DNA from: Rhodococcus sp. BP22 | Lineage (GTDB): Bacteria > Actinomycetota > Actinomycetes > Mycobacteriales > Mycobacteriaceae | Reading direction: 5' to 3' | Length of the DNA: 64,000 nucleotides | NCBI RefSeq assembly: GCF_014281965.1 | Contig: NZ_JACFTB010000010.1 | Location: forward strand, 62,001 to 126,000 | Part shown: one piece after another, positions 44,611 to 54,409 of the stretch | Position numbering within the stretch: position 1 is the stretch's first letter | Layout: the number at the start of each line of letters is the position of its first letter | The notes under the pieces: generated by a model | The model's input: only the letters and a program-made list of their open reading frames with translations | The model's database searches: none | Told to the model about the DNA's origin: nothing | Program-made: the position numbers and the translations under genes

Positions 44611-45264
44611 TTGAAGAAGTTCATGCTGGTTGTCGTCGCGGCCACCGCCGTTGCAGCCAGTATCGGGGTAGGGACCGCATCTGCTGCAGCTCCGGCGGTT
44701 CTGGGAGGGGGCTCCGGAATCATCGTGGGCAACAGTGCCGAGTGCACGCTCACCACGATCGGTAACGACGCAGCAGGTCGCCTGGTCGGTATTACCGCTG
44801 GTCACTGCGGTGGCGCGGGCGCAACAATCGAGGCCGAGGCCAACACCGACGCCGGAGTCGTAGGACACATCGCATTCTCCAACCCGGAATACGACTACGC
44901 CGTCATCGAGTTCGATCGCGCGAGGGTCGTTCCGGTCAACCGCATCGGCAACGTCACCATCACCAGAGTCGGCCCACCGACGTCGTTCCCCAACATCGTG
45001 TGCAAAGAAGGCCGTACCACCGGCAACACTTGCGGTATTGCGTACGGAGACGTTCTGCAGTCCCAGGAGACCTGGTCGCAGCTGTGCGTCGTCGAGGGTG
45101 ATTCCGGAAGCCCGGTCGTCGTCGGTACAACGCTGGTCGGAATGGTCAACGCCTACCTTGGTGTCGCCTGCTTCGGACCTGAGGTCGGCACCAACATCGA
45201 TGCGATTCTTCGTCACATCAACGCAGGAAATGCAGTAGGAACCGGGTTCAGCCCGATTCCCTGA
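44611..45264 (+). CDS. Secreted S1 (chymotrypsin-like) serine protease
   Basis: The 217-residue protein has a signal peptide (LKKFMLVVVAATAVAASIG, cleavage near ASAAA) and a complete catalytic triad: His65 in TAGHC, Asp95 in YDYAVIEF, and Ser165 in EGDSGSPV. It resembles small secreted streptogrisin-like proteases of actinobacteria, with paired Cys residues for disulfides. The start is probably TTG 44611, after GGAGAGGG; TTG 44608 and ATG 44623 are alternatives. A strong hairpin follows the stop. Confidence 0.88.
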   Translation: MKKFMLVVVAATAVAASIGVGTASAAAPAVLGGGSGIIVGNSAECTLTTIGNDAAGRLVGITAGHCGGAGATIEAEANTDAGVVGHIAFSNPEYDYAVIEFDRARVVPVNRIGNVTITRVGPPTSFPNIVCKEGRTTGNTCGIAYGDVLQSQETWSQLCVVEGDSGSPVVVGTTLVGMVNAYLGVACFGPEVGTNIDAILRHINAGNAVGTGFSPIP

Positions 45265-45279
45265 CGCACCCTTTAAGCC

Positions 45280-45325
45280 CGAGTGGGCCATCGCGACAGT
45301 CTCGACTGTTGCGATGGCCCACTCG
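45280..45325 (+). terminator. Hairpin terminator after the S1 protease gene
   Basis: Two 21-base arms (45280-45300 and 45305-45325) pair with one G-T mismatch around the loop CTCG. They begin CGAGTGGGCCATCGC on the left. The hairpin starts 16 bases after the protease stop and is followed by GTGTTTGT, a modest T-rich run. Confidence 0.75.
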
Positions 45326-45357
45326 TGTTTGTCGGCTTCCCCCGCTGACCCGCCACC

Positions 45358-45420
45358 CCGATCGCTTCAATGGCACATTCATACGATTGGTTAGCTCGAG
45401 GTGGCCATTCAAGCGGTCGG
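45358..45420. repeat. Imperfect inverted repeat, REP-like element copy 2
   Basis: The left arm CCGATCGCTTCAATGGC and the right arm GCCATTCAAGCGGTCGG pair with two mismatches. Bases 45364-45386 match 20 of 23 bases of the left arm of the hairpin at 17939. Like that copy, it sits between convergent genes (S1 protease and ilvD). The inner TTCATACGA is not mirrored here, so this looks like a decayed or variant copy. Confidence 0.65.
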
Positions 45421-45496
45421 GCGGCCGCGATCGGGTGGGCCGCCGCAACCGACCGCCGCACCGCCGGCCGACGAACCCGCCGGCCGGCGCGACAAG

Positions 45497-47233
45497 CTAG
45501 ATCAGCACGGCACCCTGGGATGCCGAGCCGACGAGTTTGGCGTACTTCGCGAGCACACCGCGCGTGTACCGCGGAGGTAGCGGCGCCCAACCCTCCTTGC
45601 GCTTTTCGAGTTCTTCTTCGTCTACGAGCAGGTCCAGTGTGCCTTTTCCGACGTCGAGGCGGATCTGGTCGCCGTCGCGTACGAGGGCCACTGGGCCACC
45701 GTCGACGGCTTCGGGTGCGACGTGGCCGACGCAGAGGCCTGTGGTGCCTCCGGAGAAGCGGCCGTCGGTGAGCAGCAGGACGTCTTTGCCGAGGCCTGCG
45801 CCCTTGATGGCGCCGGTGATGGCGAGCATTTCGCGCATACCTGGGCCGCCCTTGGGGCCTTCGTAGCGGATGACGACGACGTCACCTGCGGCGATGGTGC
45901 CGTCTTCGAGTGCGTCCATTGCGGCGCGTTCACGTTCGAAAACCCTTGCAGTTCCGGTGAATACGTCGGAATCGAATCCGGCGGATTTGACGACGGCGCC
46001 CCCGGGAGCGAGGGAGCCCTTGAGGATGGTGATGCCGCCGGTCGGATGGATGGGCTTGTCGAGTGCGCGCAGCACCTTACCGTCGGGGTCCGGGGGCGCG
46101 ATGTGAGCGAGGTTCTCCGCCACGGTCTTTCCGGTGACCGTGAGGCAGTCGCCGTGCATGAGCCCCGCGTCGAGCAGCGCTTTCATGACCACTGGTACGC
46201 CACCGATGGCGTCGACGTCGGTCATGACGTGCTTGCCGAACGGCTTGACGTCGGCGAGGTGTGGAACTTTGGCGCCGACTCGGACGAAGTCGTCGAGGGT
46301 TAGTTCGACTTCTGCTTCGTGGGCGATGGCCAGGAGGTGCAGCACTGCGTTGGTCGATCCGCCGAAGGCCATGACGACAGCGATCGCGTTCTCGAATGCT
46401 TCCTTGGTCATGATGTCGCGTGAGGTGATTCCGCGGCGAAGGAGTTCGACGACGGCTTCACCACTTGCGTGGGCGAATCCGTCGCGTCGACGGTCCGGCG
46501 CGGGCGGGGATGCGCTGCCCGGCAGGGACATGCCCATGGCTTCTGCGGCACTGGCCATCGTGTTGGCGGTGTACATGCCGCCGCAGGCACCTTCGCCGGG
46601 GCAGATTGCGCGTTCGATGGTGTCGACGTCGGCGCGCGACATCAGTCCGCGTGAGCAGGCACCGACGGCTTCGAACGCGTCGATGATGGTGACCTGGTGC
46701 TCGCTGCCGTCGGACAGCGTTGCGAAGCCGGGCAGCGTGGAACCGGCGTAGAGGAAGACGCTGGCAAGGTTCAGTCTTGCGGCCGCCATCAGCATGCCGG
46801 GCAGTGATTTGTCGCAACCGGCGAGAAGTACCGATCCATCGAGTCGTTCCGCGCTGACGACGGTCTCGACGCTGTCGGCGATCACCTCGCGGGATACCAG
46901 CGAGAAGTGCATGCCTTCATGCCCCATGGAGATGCCGTCGGACACCGAGATGGTGCCGAATTCGAGCGGAAAGCCGCCGGCGGCGTGGACGCCGACCTTC
47001 ACGGCTTTGGCGAGGCGCTCGAGCGAGAGGTTGCACGGGGTGATCTCGTTCCACGACGATGCGACGCCGATCTGAGATTTACCCCAGTCCTTGTCACCCA
47101 TCCCGACGGCTCGAAGCATCCCGCGCGCAGCGGTCTTCTCCAAACCGTCCGTGACGTCTCGGCTACGGGGCTTGACGTCCGGTGGCTGTTTGTCCGGTGA
47201 TTGCTTGTCCGAGAAGTCCTGCGGGGTCGTCAT
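45497..47233 (-). CDS. ilvD: Dihydroxy-acid dehydratase IlvD
   Basis: IlvD dehydrates 2,3-dihydroxy-isovalerate and -methylvalerate in branched-chain amino-acid synthesis. The 578-residue enzyme has the conserved Fe-S and substrate segments [18 protein letters not shown] and [17 protein letters not shown], plus the C-terminal [19 protein letters not shown]. The length is normal. It is 46 bases downstream of the MFS gene on the same strand, but the unrelated function makes an operon uncertain. Convergent with the S1 protease. Confidence 0.96.
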   Translation of the reverse strand: MTTPQDFSDKQSPDKQPPDVKPRSRDVTDGLEKTAARGMLRAVGMGDKDWGKSQIGVASSWNEITPCNLSLERLAKAVKVGVHAAGGFPLEFGTISVSDGISMGHEGMHFSLVSREVIADSVETVVSAERLDGSVLLAGCDKSLPGMLMAAARLNLASVFLYAGSTLPGFATLSDGSEHQVTIIDAFEAVGACSRGLMSRADVDTIERAICPGEGACGGMYTANTMASAAEAMGMSLPGSASPPAPDRRRDGFAHASGEAVVELLRRGITSRDIMTKEAFENAIAVVMAFGGSTNAVLHLLAIAHEAEVELTLDDFVRVGAKVPHLADVKPFGKHVMTDVDAIGGVPVVMKALLDAGLMHGDCLTVTGKTVAENLAHIAPPDPDGKVLRALDKPIHPTGGITILKGSLAPGGAVVKSAGFDSDVFTGTARVFERERAAMDALEDGTIAAGDVVVIRYEGPKGGPGMREMLAITGAIKGAGLGKDVLLLTDGRFSGGTTGLCVGHVAPEAVDGGPVALVRDGDQIRLDVGKGTLDLLVDEEELEKRKEGWAPLPPRYTRGVLAKYAKLVGSASQGAVLI

Positions 47234-47279
47234 GACACTCCTGACCTGTTCTTGGATAGGGCTGTATCCGAGGGCAAGT

Positions 47280-48740
47280 TTAAACCTCTCCTCGAACCTG
47301 CTGTCGGGGAGTCACCGCCGGGGACGACACGTCGCAGTGCGGGAGGCAGTCGACGGATTCGGGATCGGCGCGATGCTCGCCCCTGATCATCGCCGCCGCG
47401 ACGATCGCCCCGAGGACGAGCAGGCCGGCGCAGATGATCATTGCCGTGTGAAAACCGGCGGAGAATACGGCGGGGTTGTCGTAGTCCACGCCCGAGATAC
47501 CGGCGAGCCCGGGCAGTGCGGCGACGGCCAACAGTTGGCTGGTTCGCGCGAGGGCATTGTTGACGCCGGAGGCGGTACCGGCCCGATCTGAGGAGACAGC
47601 GCCGAGTACAGCGCCGGTCAGTGGTGCGACGAGCAACGACAGTCCGAGACCGAACACCAGGACGGCGGGGAAGACTTGAAGGAGATAGGTCGAGCCCGGT
47701 TCGATGCGCAGCATCAGTAGCAGGCCGACCGCTGCGACGAGCGGCCCGATCGTCATCGGCATCCGCGGACCGATGCGCTGGGCCATGCGGCCGGTGCGAG
47801 AAGAGAGGGTCAGCATGAGAATGGTGATCGGCAGTGTGGCGACACCGGCTGCGATCGGCGAGTAGTTCAACGCCAGTTGTAATTGAAGTATCAGCAGGAA
47901 GAACACTCCACCCAGCGCCGCGTAGACCGCCAACGTGACGAGGTTGGCCGCGAGAAAGAGTCTGGAAGCGAACAGTGACGGCGGAACCAGTGGGTTCTTG
48001 GTTCGCAGCTCGATGACGACGAAGACTGCGAGTGCCACGACGCCGAGGCCGACGAAGATCCACAGCGATTCGATGAACCCGAAGGTGAGTAGGCCGAGCG
48101 CGAGCGCGACGACTGCGGCGCCGGGGAGGTCGAGCCGACCGTGTGCATTCGGGTCGCTGCTCTCCGGCACGTGCTTGCGCGCGACCCATACGACGACGAT
48201 GGCCAGCGGAATGTTGAGCATGAACACCGAACGCCACCCGGCAATTTCGACGAGCCACCCACCGAGCAGCGGGCCGACCGCCGATGCGACGCCGCCGAGC
48301 CCGGACCACAGACCGATTGCGGCGCCGCGATCGTCGGGGTGAATCGAGGCCGAGATGAGAGCAAGACTGCCCGGAGTCAGTAGCGCGGCGCCGACTCCCT
48401 GGACGAGCCGGGCAGCGATGAGCACCTCGATGTTCGGGGCGAGTCCGCACAGGATCGACGCGAGCGCGAACCAGACGGTGCCCCAGATGAACACCTTTCG
48501 ACGGCCGAGCCGATCGCCCAGTGCGCCGCCCAACAGAATGAGCGACGCGAGAGTCAGCGTGTATCCACTGATCGTCCATTGCAGCCCGGAGACACCGGAA
48601 TCGAGATCTCGAGCGATGTCCGGCAGGGCGACGTTGACGACGGTGCCGTCGAGCATCGCCAGTGAGGAACCGAGGACGGTGGCGGCGACGATCCAACGTC
48701 CCCGCGAGGACGCCAGTGGAACCGACGCTTCAGCGCTCAC
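47280..48740 (-). CDS. MFS transporter, DHA2 (EmrB/QacA) family
   Basis: The 486-residue protein has about 14 membrane helices. It carries DHA2 signatures: the opening [24 protein letters not shown], the motif [16 protein letters not shown], and [19 protein letters not shown]. It should expel drugs or hydrophobic cations by proton antiport; the substrate is unknown. No regulator gene adjoins it. The C-terminal tail after the last helix is hydrophilic ([16 protein letters not shown]). Confidence 0.9.
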   Translation of the reverse strand: MSAEASVPLASSRGRWIVAATVLGSSLAMLDGTVVNVALPDIARDLDSGVSGLQWTISGYTLTLASLILLGGALGDRLGRRKVFIWGTVWFALASILCGLAPNIEVLIAARLVQGVGAALLTPGSLALISASIHPDDRGAAIGLWSGLGGVASAVGPLLGGWLVEIAGWRSVFMLNIPLAIVVVWVARKHVPESSDPNAHGRLDLPGAAVVALALGLLTFGFIESLWIFVGLGVVALAVFVVIELRTKNPLVPPSLFASRLFLAANLVTLAVYAALGGVFFLLILQLQLALNYSPIAAGVATLPITILMLTLSSRTGRMAQRIGPRMPMTIGPLVAAVGLLLMLRIEPGSTYLLQVFPAVLVFGLGLSLLVAPLTGAVLGAVSSDRAGTASGVNNALARTSQLLAVAALPGLAGISGVDYDNPAVFSAGFHTAMIICAGLLVLGAIVAAAMIRGEHRADPESVDCLPHCDVSSPAVTPRQQVRGEV

Positions 48741-48787
48741 GTGCGAAGTCTGGCACTGATCGCTGCTCGAGACACGTGCAATTCGAG

Positions 48788-49393
48788 CTACAGATCCTCG
48801 ACGCAGACGATGAAGTTGCGCTCGTCGTAGGCGTAGCCACTGGTGGCCGGATCCGCGCAGTCGTTCACCTCGGTAGTGCCGTTCATGATTTCGACGACTC
48901 GGACCGTTTCTGTGCCGGGCGTCGCGCAGTCGGCTCGCACGGGGTCGTCACCGGAGACCTCCATGCATCCACCGATCACCCAGTCGACATCGAGGCACAG
49001 TGCTCCTTGCTCGACGCCTCGTAAGGTTTCGTAGTAGTACTGGTCGGCGTCGCTGATGCACTCGTCCCCGGAAACCGCTTTCGCGATCACCTTGTAGTTG
49101 GACGAGGGGCTGCCGCATTCCGCGTTGTCGATGTCGGCATCGTCGACTGTGCCACCGAGTTCGACGCACTCGCCGATCTCTACGTCGATGTCGATGTCGA
49201 TGTTTTCCTGAGCGGGAGGGGGCCTCGATGTCGTTGTTGTCGTGGGATTCGGACCGGCGTCGGCGGCCGGAATCGCCCGAGGAGTGATTTCGGAGCTACA
49301 GCTCGCAACGATGAACGTTGCACACGCCAAGGCGGCCGACACCGCGAAGAAACGGCGGGCGACGCCACGAAGTGGACGGCATGAGGTGGTCAT
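48788..49393 (-). CDS. LppU-like lipoprotein
   Basis: The 201-residue protein has a lipoprotein signal ending IVASC (Cys32), a Thr/Pro-rich linker, an acidic run (ENIDIDIDVEIGECVELGG) and a domain with evenly spaced cysteines (CGSPSSNYKVIAK, DECISDADQYYYE, CLDVDWVIGGCMEV, ADC). This layout is that of mycobacterial LppU. The protein should sit on the outer membrane face; its function is not known. It is 47 bases before the MFS gene on the same strand. Confidence 0.75.
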   Translation of the reverse strand: MTTSCRPLRGVARRFFAVSAALACATFIVASCSSEITPRAIPAADAGPNPTTTTTSRPPPAQENIDIDIDVEIGECVELGGTVDDADIDNAECGSPSSNYKVIAKAVSGDECISDADQYYYETLRGVEQGALCLDVDWVIGGCMEVSGDDPVRADCATPGTETVRVVEIMNGTTEVNDCADPATSGYAYDERNFIVCVEDL

Positions 49394-49525
49394 TTTCTAA
49401 GATCCTGAATTCTTTGGAGTGAACATCGAACGCGGTCCGGTAAAAGTATCCGACGACCCGGCGAAGGGACACTCTGCCGATCTTTTTCCACGTGGTTGTC
49501 GGTGGTATGAGGCAAGATCGACCAG

Positions 49526-50572
49526 GTGGACCTACCTCTCGCGTGGCCTCTCCAGCCGATGCTCGCCAAGGCGGCCAAGGCAGTACCCCAGCAGCCTGCC
49601 GATGGGGACGCCGAATGGTCGTACGAGCCGAAGTGGGACGGCTTCCGCTCCATCGTCTTCCGCGACGGGGACGAGGTCGTACTCGGCTCCCGCGGTGGCA
49701 AGAATCTTGCGAGATATTTCCCCGAGTTGGTCGACGCAGTGCGCCGTGAACTGCCCGATCGGATTGTCGTCGACGGCGAGATCGTGGTGCCACGTGAGAT
49801 CGACGGTCGGACGCGACTCGACTGGGATGCGCTGTCGGAGAGAATTCACCCGGCCGAGAGTCGAGTGAAGATGCTGGCGGACAAGACGCCGTCGATGTTC
49901 GTGGGCTTCGACCTTTTGGCGCTCGGCTCGACGGATATGACGGGCGAGCCGTTTCGCAGCCGTCGCGCACACCTTCTCGAGTCCGTCGTGGGTGGCACTC
50001 GATGCCAGGTCACCAGTGCCACCGACGATGCGGCCACCGCCGAGGATTGGTTCGAACGATTCGAGGGTGCAGGCCTCGACGGTGTCGTCGCCAAGAAGCT
50101 CGACGGCCTGTATCTGCCGAACAAACGAGAGATGATCAAGGTCAAGCACGCGCGCACGGCAGACTGCGCTCTCATCGGATACCGAGTTCACAAGTCGGGT
50201 AAGGGAATTGGTTCTCTACTGCTCGGTCTGTACGACGGCGACCAGCTTCGGATGATCGGCGGTGCGTCGGCGTTCACCGACAAGCGACGGGTGGAATTGC
50301 TCGACGAGCTCGCGCCGCTGCGCGTAGGAGAGGATGTCGTCTCCGACGCCCAGGCGAACAGATGGACGTCGAACAAGGATCGGAGCTGGGTGCCGCTTCG
50401 AATAGAACGCGTCGTCGAAGTTGCCTACGACCAGATGGAGGGTGAGCGGCTTCGGCATGCGGCGAGATTCCTTCGGTGGCGACCGGACCGTGACCCCATG
50501 TCGTGCACGTACGAGCAGTTGGAGGTCCCGGTGCGGTACGACGTGGCCGATGTCATCGCAGGGGGTAACTGA
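49526..50572 (+). CDS. ligC: ATP-dependent DNA ligase LigC
   Basis: The 348-residue ligase has the adenylation motif EPKWDGFR with Lys36, the VVDGEIVVP motif, GLDGVVAKKLDGLY, and a C-terminal OB-fold region. It lacks polymerase and phosphoesterase domains, matching mycobacterial LigC, a back-up repair ligase. It starts at GTG 49526. The LigD-type polymerase gene follows after one base, so the two are made together, as in mycobacteria (Rv3731/Rv3730c). Confidence 0.92.
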   Translation: MDLPLAWPLQPMLAKAAKAVPQQPADGDAEWSYEPKWDGFRSIVFRDGDEVVLGSRGGKNLARYFPELVDAVRRELPDRIVVDGEIVVPREIDGRTRLDWDALSERIHPAESRVKMLADKTPSMFVGFDLLALGSTDMTGEPFRSRRAHLLESVVGGTRCQVTSATDDAATAEDWFERFEGAGLDGVVAKKLDGLYLPNKREMIKVKHARTADCALIGYRVHKSGKGIGSLLLGLYDGDQLRMIGGASAFTDKRRVELLDELAPLRVGEDVVSDAQANRWTSNKDRSWVPLRIERVVEVAYDQMEGERLRHAARFLRWRPDRDPMSCTYEQLEVPVRYDVADVIAGGN

Positions 50573-50573
50573 G

Positions 50574-51656
50574 ATGGCCGCTAAGACGCCGCCGGCGTTC
50601 GTGGACGCGGGCGGACGTGAAGTGCGTGTGTCGAGCCCTGACCGCGTCATCTACGAGGCAACCGACCGGACTCCGGCGATCACCAAGTTGGCTCTCTGCG
50701 AGTACTTCGCTGCGGTCGGTGAGCCGCTTCTACGGGCTGTCGGCGCACGGCCGATTGCCATGGAACGGTGGCCCGACGGCTTTCGTGAGGGCATGCGGCT
50801 TGCGCTCGGGCCGCAGGACAAGGAGGGTGACGGCTTCTATCAGAAGCGGCTACCCAAAGGCGCGCCCGAATGGATCGAGACAGTGAAGGTCACGTTCCCG
50901 AGCGGCCGTACGGCAGACGAACTGTGTCCGAGTGAATCCGCTGCGCTGGTGTGGGCCGCGCAGATGGGTACTCTGACATTCCATCCGTGGCCGGTTCGAA
51001 AGCCGGACCTGGACCACCCCGACGAGCTTCGGCTCGACTTGGATCTGCAACCTGGTACGAGCTTCGCCGATGCACAGCGGGTGGCGGAGGTGACCCGCGA
51101 GTTGTTGGCAGAGCTCGGCCTTCGTGGGTACCCCAAGACGAGTGGTAGCCGGGGGATCCATATCTACGTCCGCATTCGACCGGAGTACACGTTCGAGCAG
51201 GTGCGGCATGCGGCTATAGGGCTCGGACGCGAGCTGGAACGGCGTGACGAGGGTGTGACGACCAAGTGGTGGAAAGAGGAACGCGGCGAGCGAATCTTCC
51301 TCGACTACAACCAGAACAATCGAGACCGGACCATCGCGAGCGCGTGGAGTCCTCGGGCGCGGCCGGGAGCGCCGGTGAGTACGCCTTTGACGTGGTCGCA
51401 GCTGGCCGCTGTCACCGATCCTCGCGATTACAACATCACGACCGTCCTCGGACACCTGGAGGACGGTGACCCGTGGGAGGACATGGATTCCGAGGCGTAC
51501 TCGCTCGAGCCTCTTCTGGAGCTGTGGGAGACCCTGCCGGGTGGTGAGCTCAATTTTCCGCCCGACTACCCCAAGATGCCCGGTGAACCGCCACGGGTGC
51601 AGCCGTCGAAGAAAGTTGCCGAACATTGGGACGAGCAAGGCAACCGCGTCGAATAA
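50574..51656 (+). CDS. Stand-alone LigD-type primase-polymerase (PrimPol-C/LigD-Pol)
   Basis: The 360-residue protein is an archaeo-eukaryotic-primase-fold polymerase. The metal-binding pair is Asp155 and Asp157 (LRLDLDLQPG), and SGSRGIHIYVRI and FLDYNQNNRDRTIASAWS are the other catalytic segments. Such enzymes insert short nucleotide or ribonucleotide stretches during gap and end repair. ATG 50574 lies one base after ligC, so they form a repair module. The C-terminal 60 residues extend beyond the minimal domain. Confidence 0.9.
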   Translation: MAAKTPPAFVDAGGREVRVSSPDRVIYEATDRTPAITKLALCEYFAAVGEPLLRAVGARPIAMERWPDGFREGMRLALGPQDKEGDGFYQKRLPKGAPEWIETVKVTFPSGRTADELCPSESAALVWAAQMGTLTFHPWPVRKPDLDHPDELRLDLDLQPGTSFADAQRVAEVTRELLAELGLRGYPKTSGSRGIHIYVRIRPEYTFEQVRHAAIGLGRELERRDEGVTTKWWKEERGERIFLDYNQNNRDRTIASAWSPRARPGAPVSTPLTWSQLAAVTDPRDYNITTVLGHLEDGDPWEDMDSEAYSLEPLLELWETLPGGELNFPPDYPKMPGEPPRVQPSKKVAEHWDEQGNRVE

Positions 51657-51773
51657 GTGCGGGTTATGGGACCGCTCGGGCTGCGTTTACAGTTCGCCGA
51701 ATCAGCTCATCGCTGGTAACACGCGGTGGGATGGGCGCTAAGATTCTATTTTTGGCCGGTCGAAAGTCGATCG

Positions 51774-52529
51774 GTGTTCGCGGAGGTGATTCCCATCAGT
51801 GAGCAGGTTCTCGGTACAGAGTTACCGACGCGGATGCCGTTCGATTTGGATCTGAGCCATCGACTGGCCGCGGTAGCGCGGGATTTGCGTCGGCAGCACA
51901 ACGATCCGGACAAGACCCTCGCTGCGATCACCGAATCCGCAGTGGTGAACGTGCCCGCTGCCGAATACGCCAGCATCACCACGGTGCTGCAGGGCAAGTT
52001 CGTGTACAGCGCAGCCTTGTCCGGTGACGTCGCGGCCGCGTGTGACTCCCTTCAGGAGCAGTTGGGCGAAGGCCCATGCCTGGAGTCGGCCATCGAACAG
52101 CGCACTATTCGGATCGACGATATGGATGCCGATACTCGATGGCCGCGTTTCGCCGACGCGGCTTCCGCGCTCGGTGTCAAATCCATGATCTGTTTTCAGC
52201 TCTACGTGGAGGGGTACAACTTCGGGGCGCTCAACCTCCACTCGTCGCGGGTGCATGCGTTCGGTGTGGACGCGGAGTCGATCGGTTCTTTGTTCGCCGC
52301 GCACGCAGCAATAGCATTTTCCACTGCCCGTGAGGAACAGCAGATTCGTGCCGCCTTGACCAGCCGCGACATCATCGGGCAGGCGAAAGGCATGCTCATG
52401 GAGAGGTACAAGCTGAGCGCGCAAGAGGCGTTCGCGTTGCTGTCGAAACTGTCGCAGGAGACGAACACGAAGCTTGCCGATATCGCCAACCGTGTGGTTG
52501 CCGATGCCGAGACGAACGCCAAGGCTTAG
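51774..52529 (+). CDS. GAF-ANTAR antiterminator protein
   Basis: The 251-residue protein joins a GAF-like sensor domain (about 55-180: LGEGPCLESAIEQRTIRIDDM) to a C-terminal ANTAR RNA-binding domain (about 190-245: IIGQAKGMLMERYKLSAQEAFALLSKLS). ANTAR proteins bind tandem hairpins in RNA and prevent termination. The GAF part lets it respond to an unknown ligand. The start is uncertain: GTG 51774 is used, GTG 51786 and ATG 51835 are alternatives. It is convergent with the EAL-DICT gene. Confidence 0.88.
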   Translation: MFAEVIPISEQVLGTELPTRMPFDLDLSHRLAAVARDLRRQHNDPDKTLAAITESAVVNVPAAEYASITTVLQGKFVYSAALSGDVAAACDSLQEQLGEGPCLESAIEQRTIRIDDMDADTRWPRFADAASALGVKSMICFQLYVEGYNFGALNLHSSRVHAFGVDAESIGSLFAAHAAIAFSTAREEQQIRAALTSRDIIGQAKGMLMERYKLSAQEAFALLSKLSQETNTKLADIANRVVADAETNAKA

Positions 52530-52532
52530 TTG

Positions 52533-53792
52533 CTAGAGCCCGGTTCGTTCCACGGGTAGGCGTGAAAGCAGGCTGCGCGCACAGTCGACGGTCAGTTGCG
52601 GGTCGTGACTGAGTACGTAGGAAAACCTGCGTTCCATGTCCGCGCCGGTGTCGCCGAAATCTTTTGCGGCTAGAACCGCCGAGAAATGCGGTGACAGAAC
52701 CACCACGACCCACTCCTCGCATACCGGATCGCCTTGCTCCAGATCGGCCCCGCGCACCTTCGGTGCAGGTTCGGGGCCCATACCGAGGGCGAGCGCGCCG
52801 ACCAATGCTGCCTGAGTTGCCATCACCTCCCACCGACGTGCGGTGATCGAGGTGAAGTGTTCACGCTTCTCGAACGAGCCGAGGATCACTGCGGTCTGCA
52901 GGGATTGGCTCGCAATGGATTCGAGCCCCTTGCTCATCTCGACGAGCAAACGTTTGGTCGACGGCTTGCTGTCTCGACCCGCTGCGGCAAGTTGATACGG
53001 CGAGGACCGTGGCATCGATCCGCGTTCCGGTGAGGTGCGAAAGTTCAACGGAGACAGCTTTTTCGACGGCTCTACCGGTGACCGATTCTGTTCGGTGAAA
53101 TAGCTGCCCTGCCCGACGCGTGCACCCAGTGCGAGTGCGATGTGTACCGCTTCCTCGTTGTCGATGCCCTCGGCCATGACGATGGCGCCGGTTCGTTCGG
53201 TGTACGCGGCGACAGCATTGACGACGCGGGCGGTGAACAGACTCGGTTTCCGGGTGATCAGGGAGCGGTCCAGCTTGACCACATCGGGTTCGAGGAGGGG
53301 CAGCAGGGCCAGGGACTCCGGTCGGACGCCGACGTGATCGACGGCGATGGCCCAGCCGAGGCGTCGAACGTCTGCGACGGCGCGTAGGAGCTGTGCCGGC
53401 CGGCGGATGAGTGAGGTCTCGTCGAGTTGTAGGACCGCGGTGCCCGAACCTGCCTGGGCACGGTCGGGGAGGTGCGCAAGCGAGTCGGGGTCGATGGCGA
53501 TGAACAGTGGAACGGCTTTCAAGGAATCGGAGTCTGCGATCCGACCGACAGCGCCTTCCCATCGAACCAGGTCCAGATCGACCGTCATATTCATCGCCCG
53601 GGCGGCAGAGGCGAGTGCAGCCGGATCTCCGAATGCGGAGCCTTCGGGGCCACTGACGATGGCTTCGTGTCCGATGACCTCGGAAGTCAACAGGTCGACG
53701 AGTGGGACGAAGTCTATGTGAAGGCTGCCCGGCCCGAGGATCGATTCGAGGCCGCCGCCGTCGAAACTCCTGGTCGAGGTGTCTCCGTTCAT
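52533..53792 (-). CDS. Degenerate EAL domain with DICT sensory domain
   Basis: The 419-residue protein has an N-terminal EAL-like barrel (about 1-235) and a C-terminal DICT sensory domain (about 265-419). Catalytic EAL motifs are altered: EAL reads EAIVSG, DDFG reads DHVGV, and AEGVET reads AEGIDNEE. It is therefore unlikely to cleave c-di-GMP and may only bind a ligand. It overlaps the methyltransferase gene by 4 bases and is the last gene of a five-gene chain, so a regulatory role for that pathway is plausible but unproven. Confidence 0.82.
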   Translation of the reverse strand: MNGDTSTRSFDGGGLESILGPGSLHIDFVPLVDLLTSEVIGHEAIVSGPEGSAFGDPAALASAARAMNMTVDLDLVRWEGAVGRIADSDSLKAVPLFIAIDPDSLAHLPDRAQAGSGTAVLQLDETSLIRRPAQLLRAVADVRRLGWAIAVDHVGVRPESLALLPLLEPDVVKLDRSLITRKPSLFTARVVNAVAAYTERTGAIVMAEGIDNEEAVHIALALGARVGQGSYFTEQNRSPVEPSKKLSPLNFRTSPERGSMPRSSPYQLAAAGRDSKPSTKRLLVEMSKGLESIASQSLQTAVILGSFEKREHFTSITARRWEVMATQAALVGALALGMGPEPAPKVRGADLEQGDPVCEEWVVVVLSPHFSAVLAAKDFGDTGADMERRFSYVLSHDPQLTVDCARSLLSRLPVERTGL

Positions 53793-54409
53793 ACCAGGCC
53801 CTCACGTCGTGCGACCGACTGCTTCGCGTCGCCGCGTGAAGTGGTGAAGACGTCCAACACGAAGTCCTCGTCCATGTATCCCCCTAGCCGTTCGAGCTCG
53901 GCGTTCTCGCCGATCACCGTGTGAACGCGATCTCCCGTCAGAGGGTAGTCCGTCACGTGGTGGCGCCAGTGCACTGCGAGAAGTGTGCCACCTGGTTCGA
54001 GATGCGCAGCGGCAGAATCGACTGCCCGCCGAAGGTCGGGCTCGTCGAGGTAGTACCCCACCTCGCTGAGCACGATCAAGTCGAACGGCTCCTCACCGGC
54101 CACAGCACTCCAGTCGTCGGTCAATGACCATTTCACGAAGTTTACTGTCGCATCATCGACGGCGGCGCGGGCAGTATTCAGCACCGAATCGACGATGTCG
54201 GTCGAGATAAGTGTCTCGCACCGCGCGCTCAGTTTCTCGGTCAGAACCCCGACCGAGCAACCGGGTTCGAGGCCGCGACGGTACTGCGCCCGGGGGAGGG
54301 AGGCGACGGTGATCGAGTACTTTCTCTCCTCGTACCAGTTGGCGCGCAACCTGAATGGGTCCGTGCCCTCTGCGTAAACGGCATCGAAGTAGTCGCCGTT
54401 CAGTGTCAT
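53789..54409 (-). CDS. NodS-like SAM-dependent methyltransferase
   Basis: The 206-residue enzyme has the opening YFDAVYAEGTDPFRLRANWYEERKY and the SAM-binding GLEPGCSVGVLTEKL that mark the NodS family of N-methyltransferases acting on amino sugars. In rhizobia NodS methylates the free amine left after deacetylation of a chito-oligosaccharide. Here it directly follows a PIG-L deacetylase gene (4-base overlap), which fits the same order of reactions. The acceptor is unknown. Confidence 0.85.
   Translation of the reverse strand: MTLNGDYFDAVYAEGTDPFRLRANWYEERKYSITVASLPRAQYRRGLEPGCSVGVLTEKLSARCETLISTDIVDSVLNTARAAVDDATVNFVKWSLTDDWSAVAGEEPFDLIVLSEVGYYLDEPDLRRAVDSAAAHLEPGGTLLAVHWRHHVTDYPLTGDRVHTVIGENAELERLGGYMDEDFVLDVFTTSRGDAKQSVARREGLV

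Noticed and set aside
47230..48696. 488-codon frame parallel to the MFS gene
   Set aside because: Same strand, different frame, Arg-rich; the 47280-48740 frame encodes a clear 14-helix transporter.
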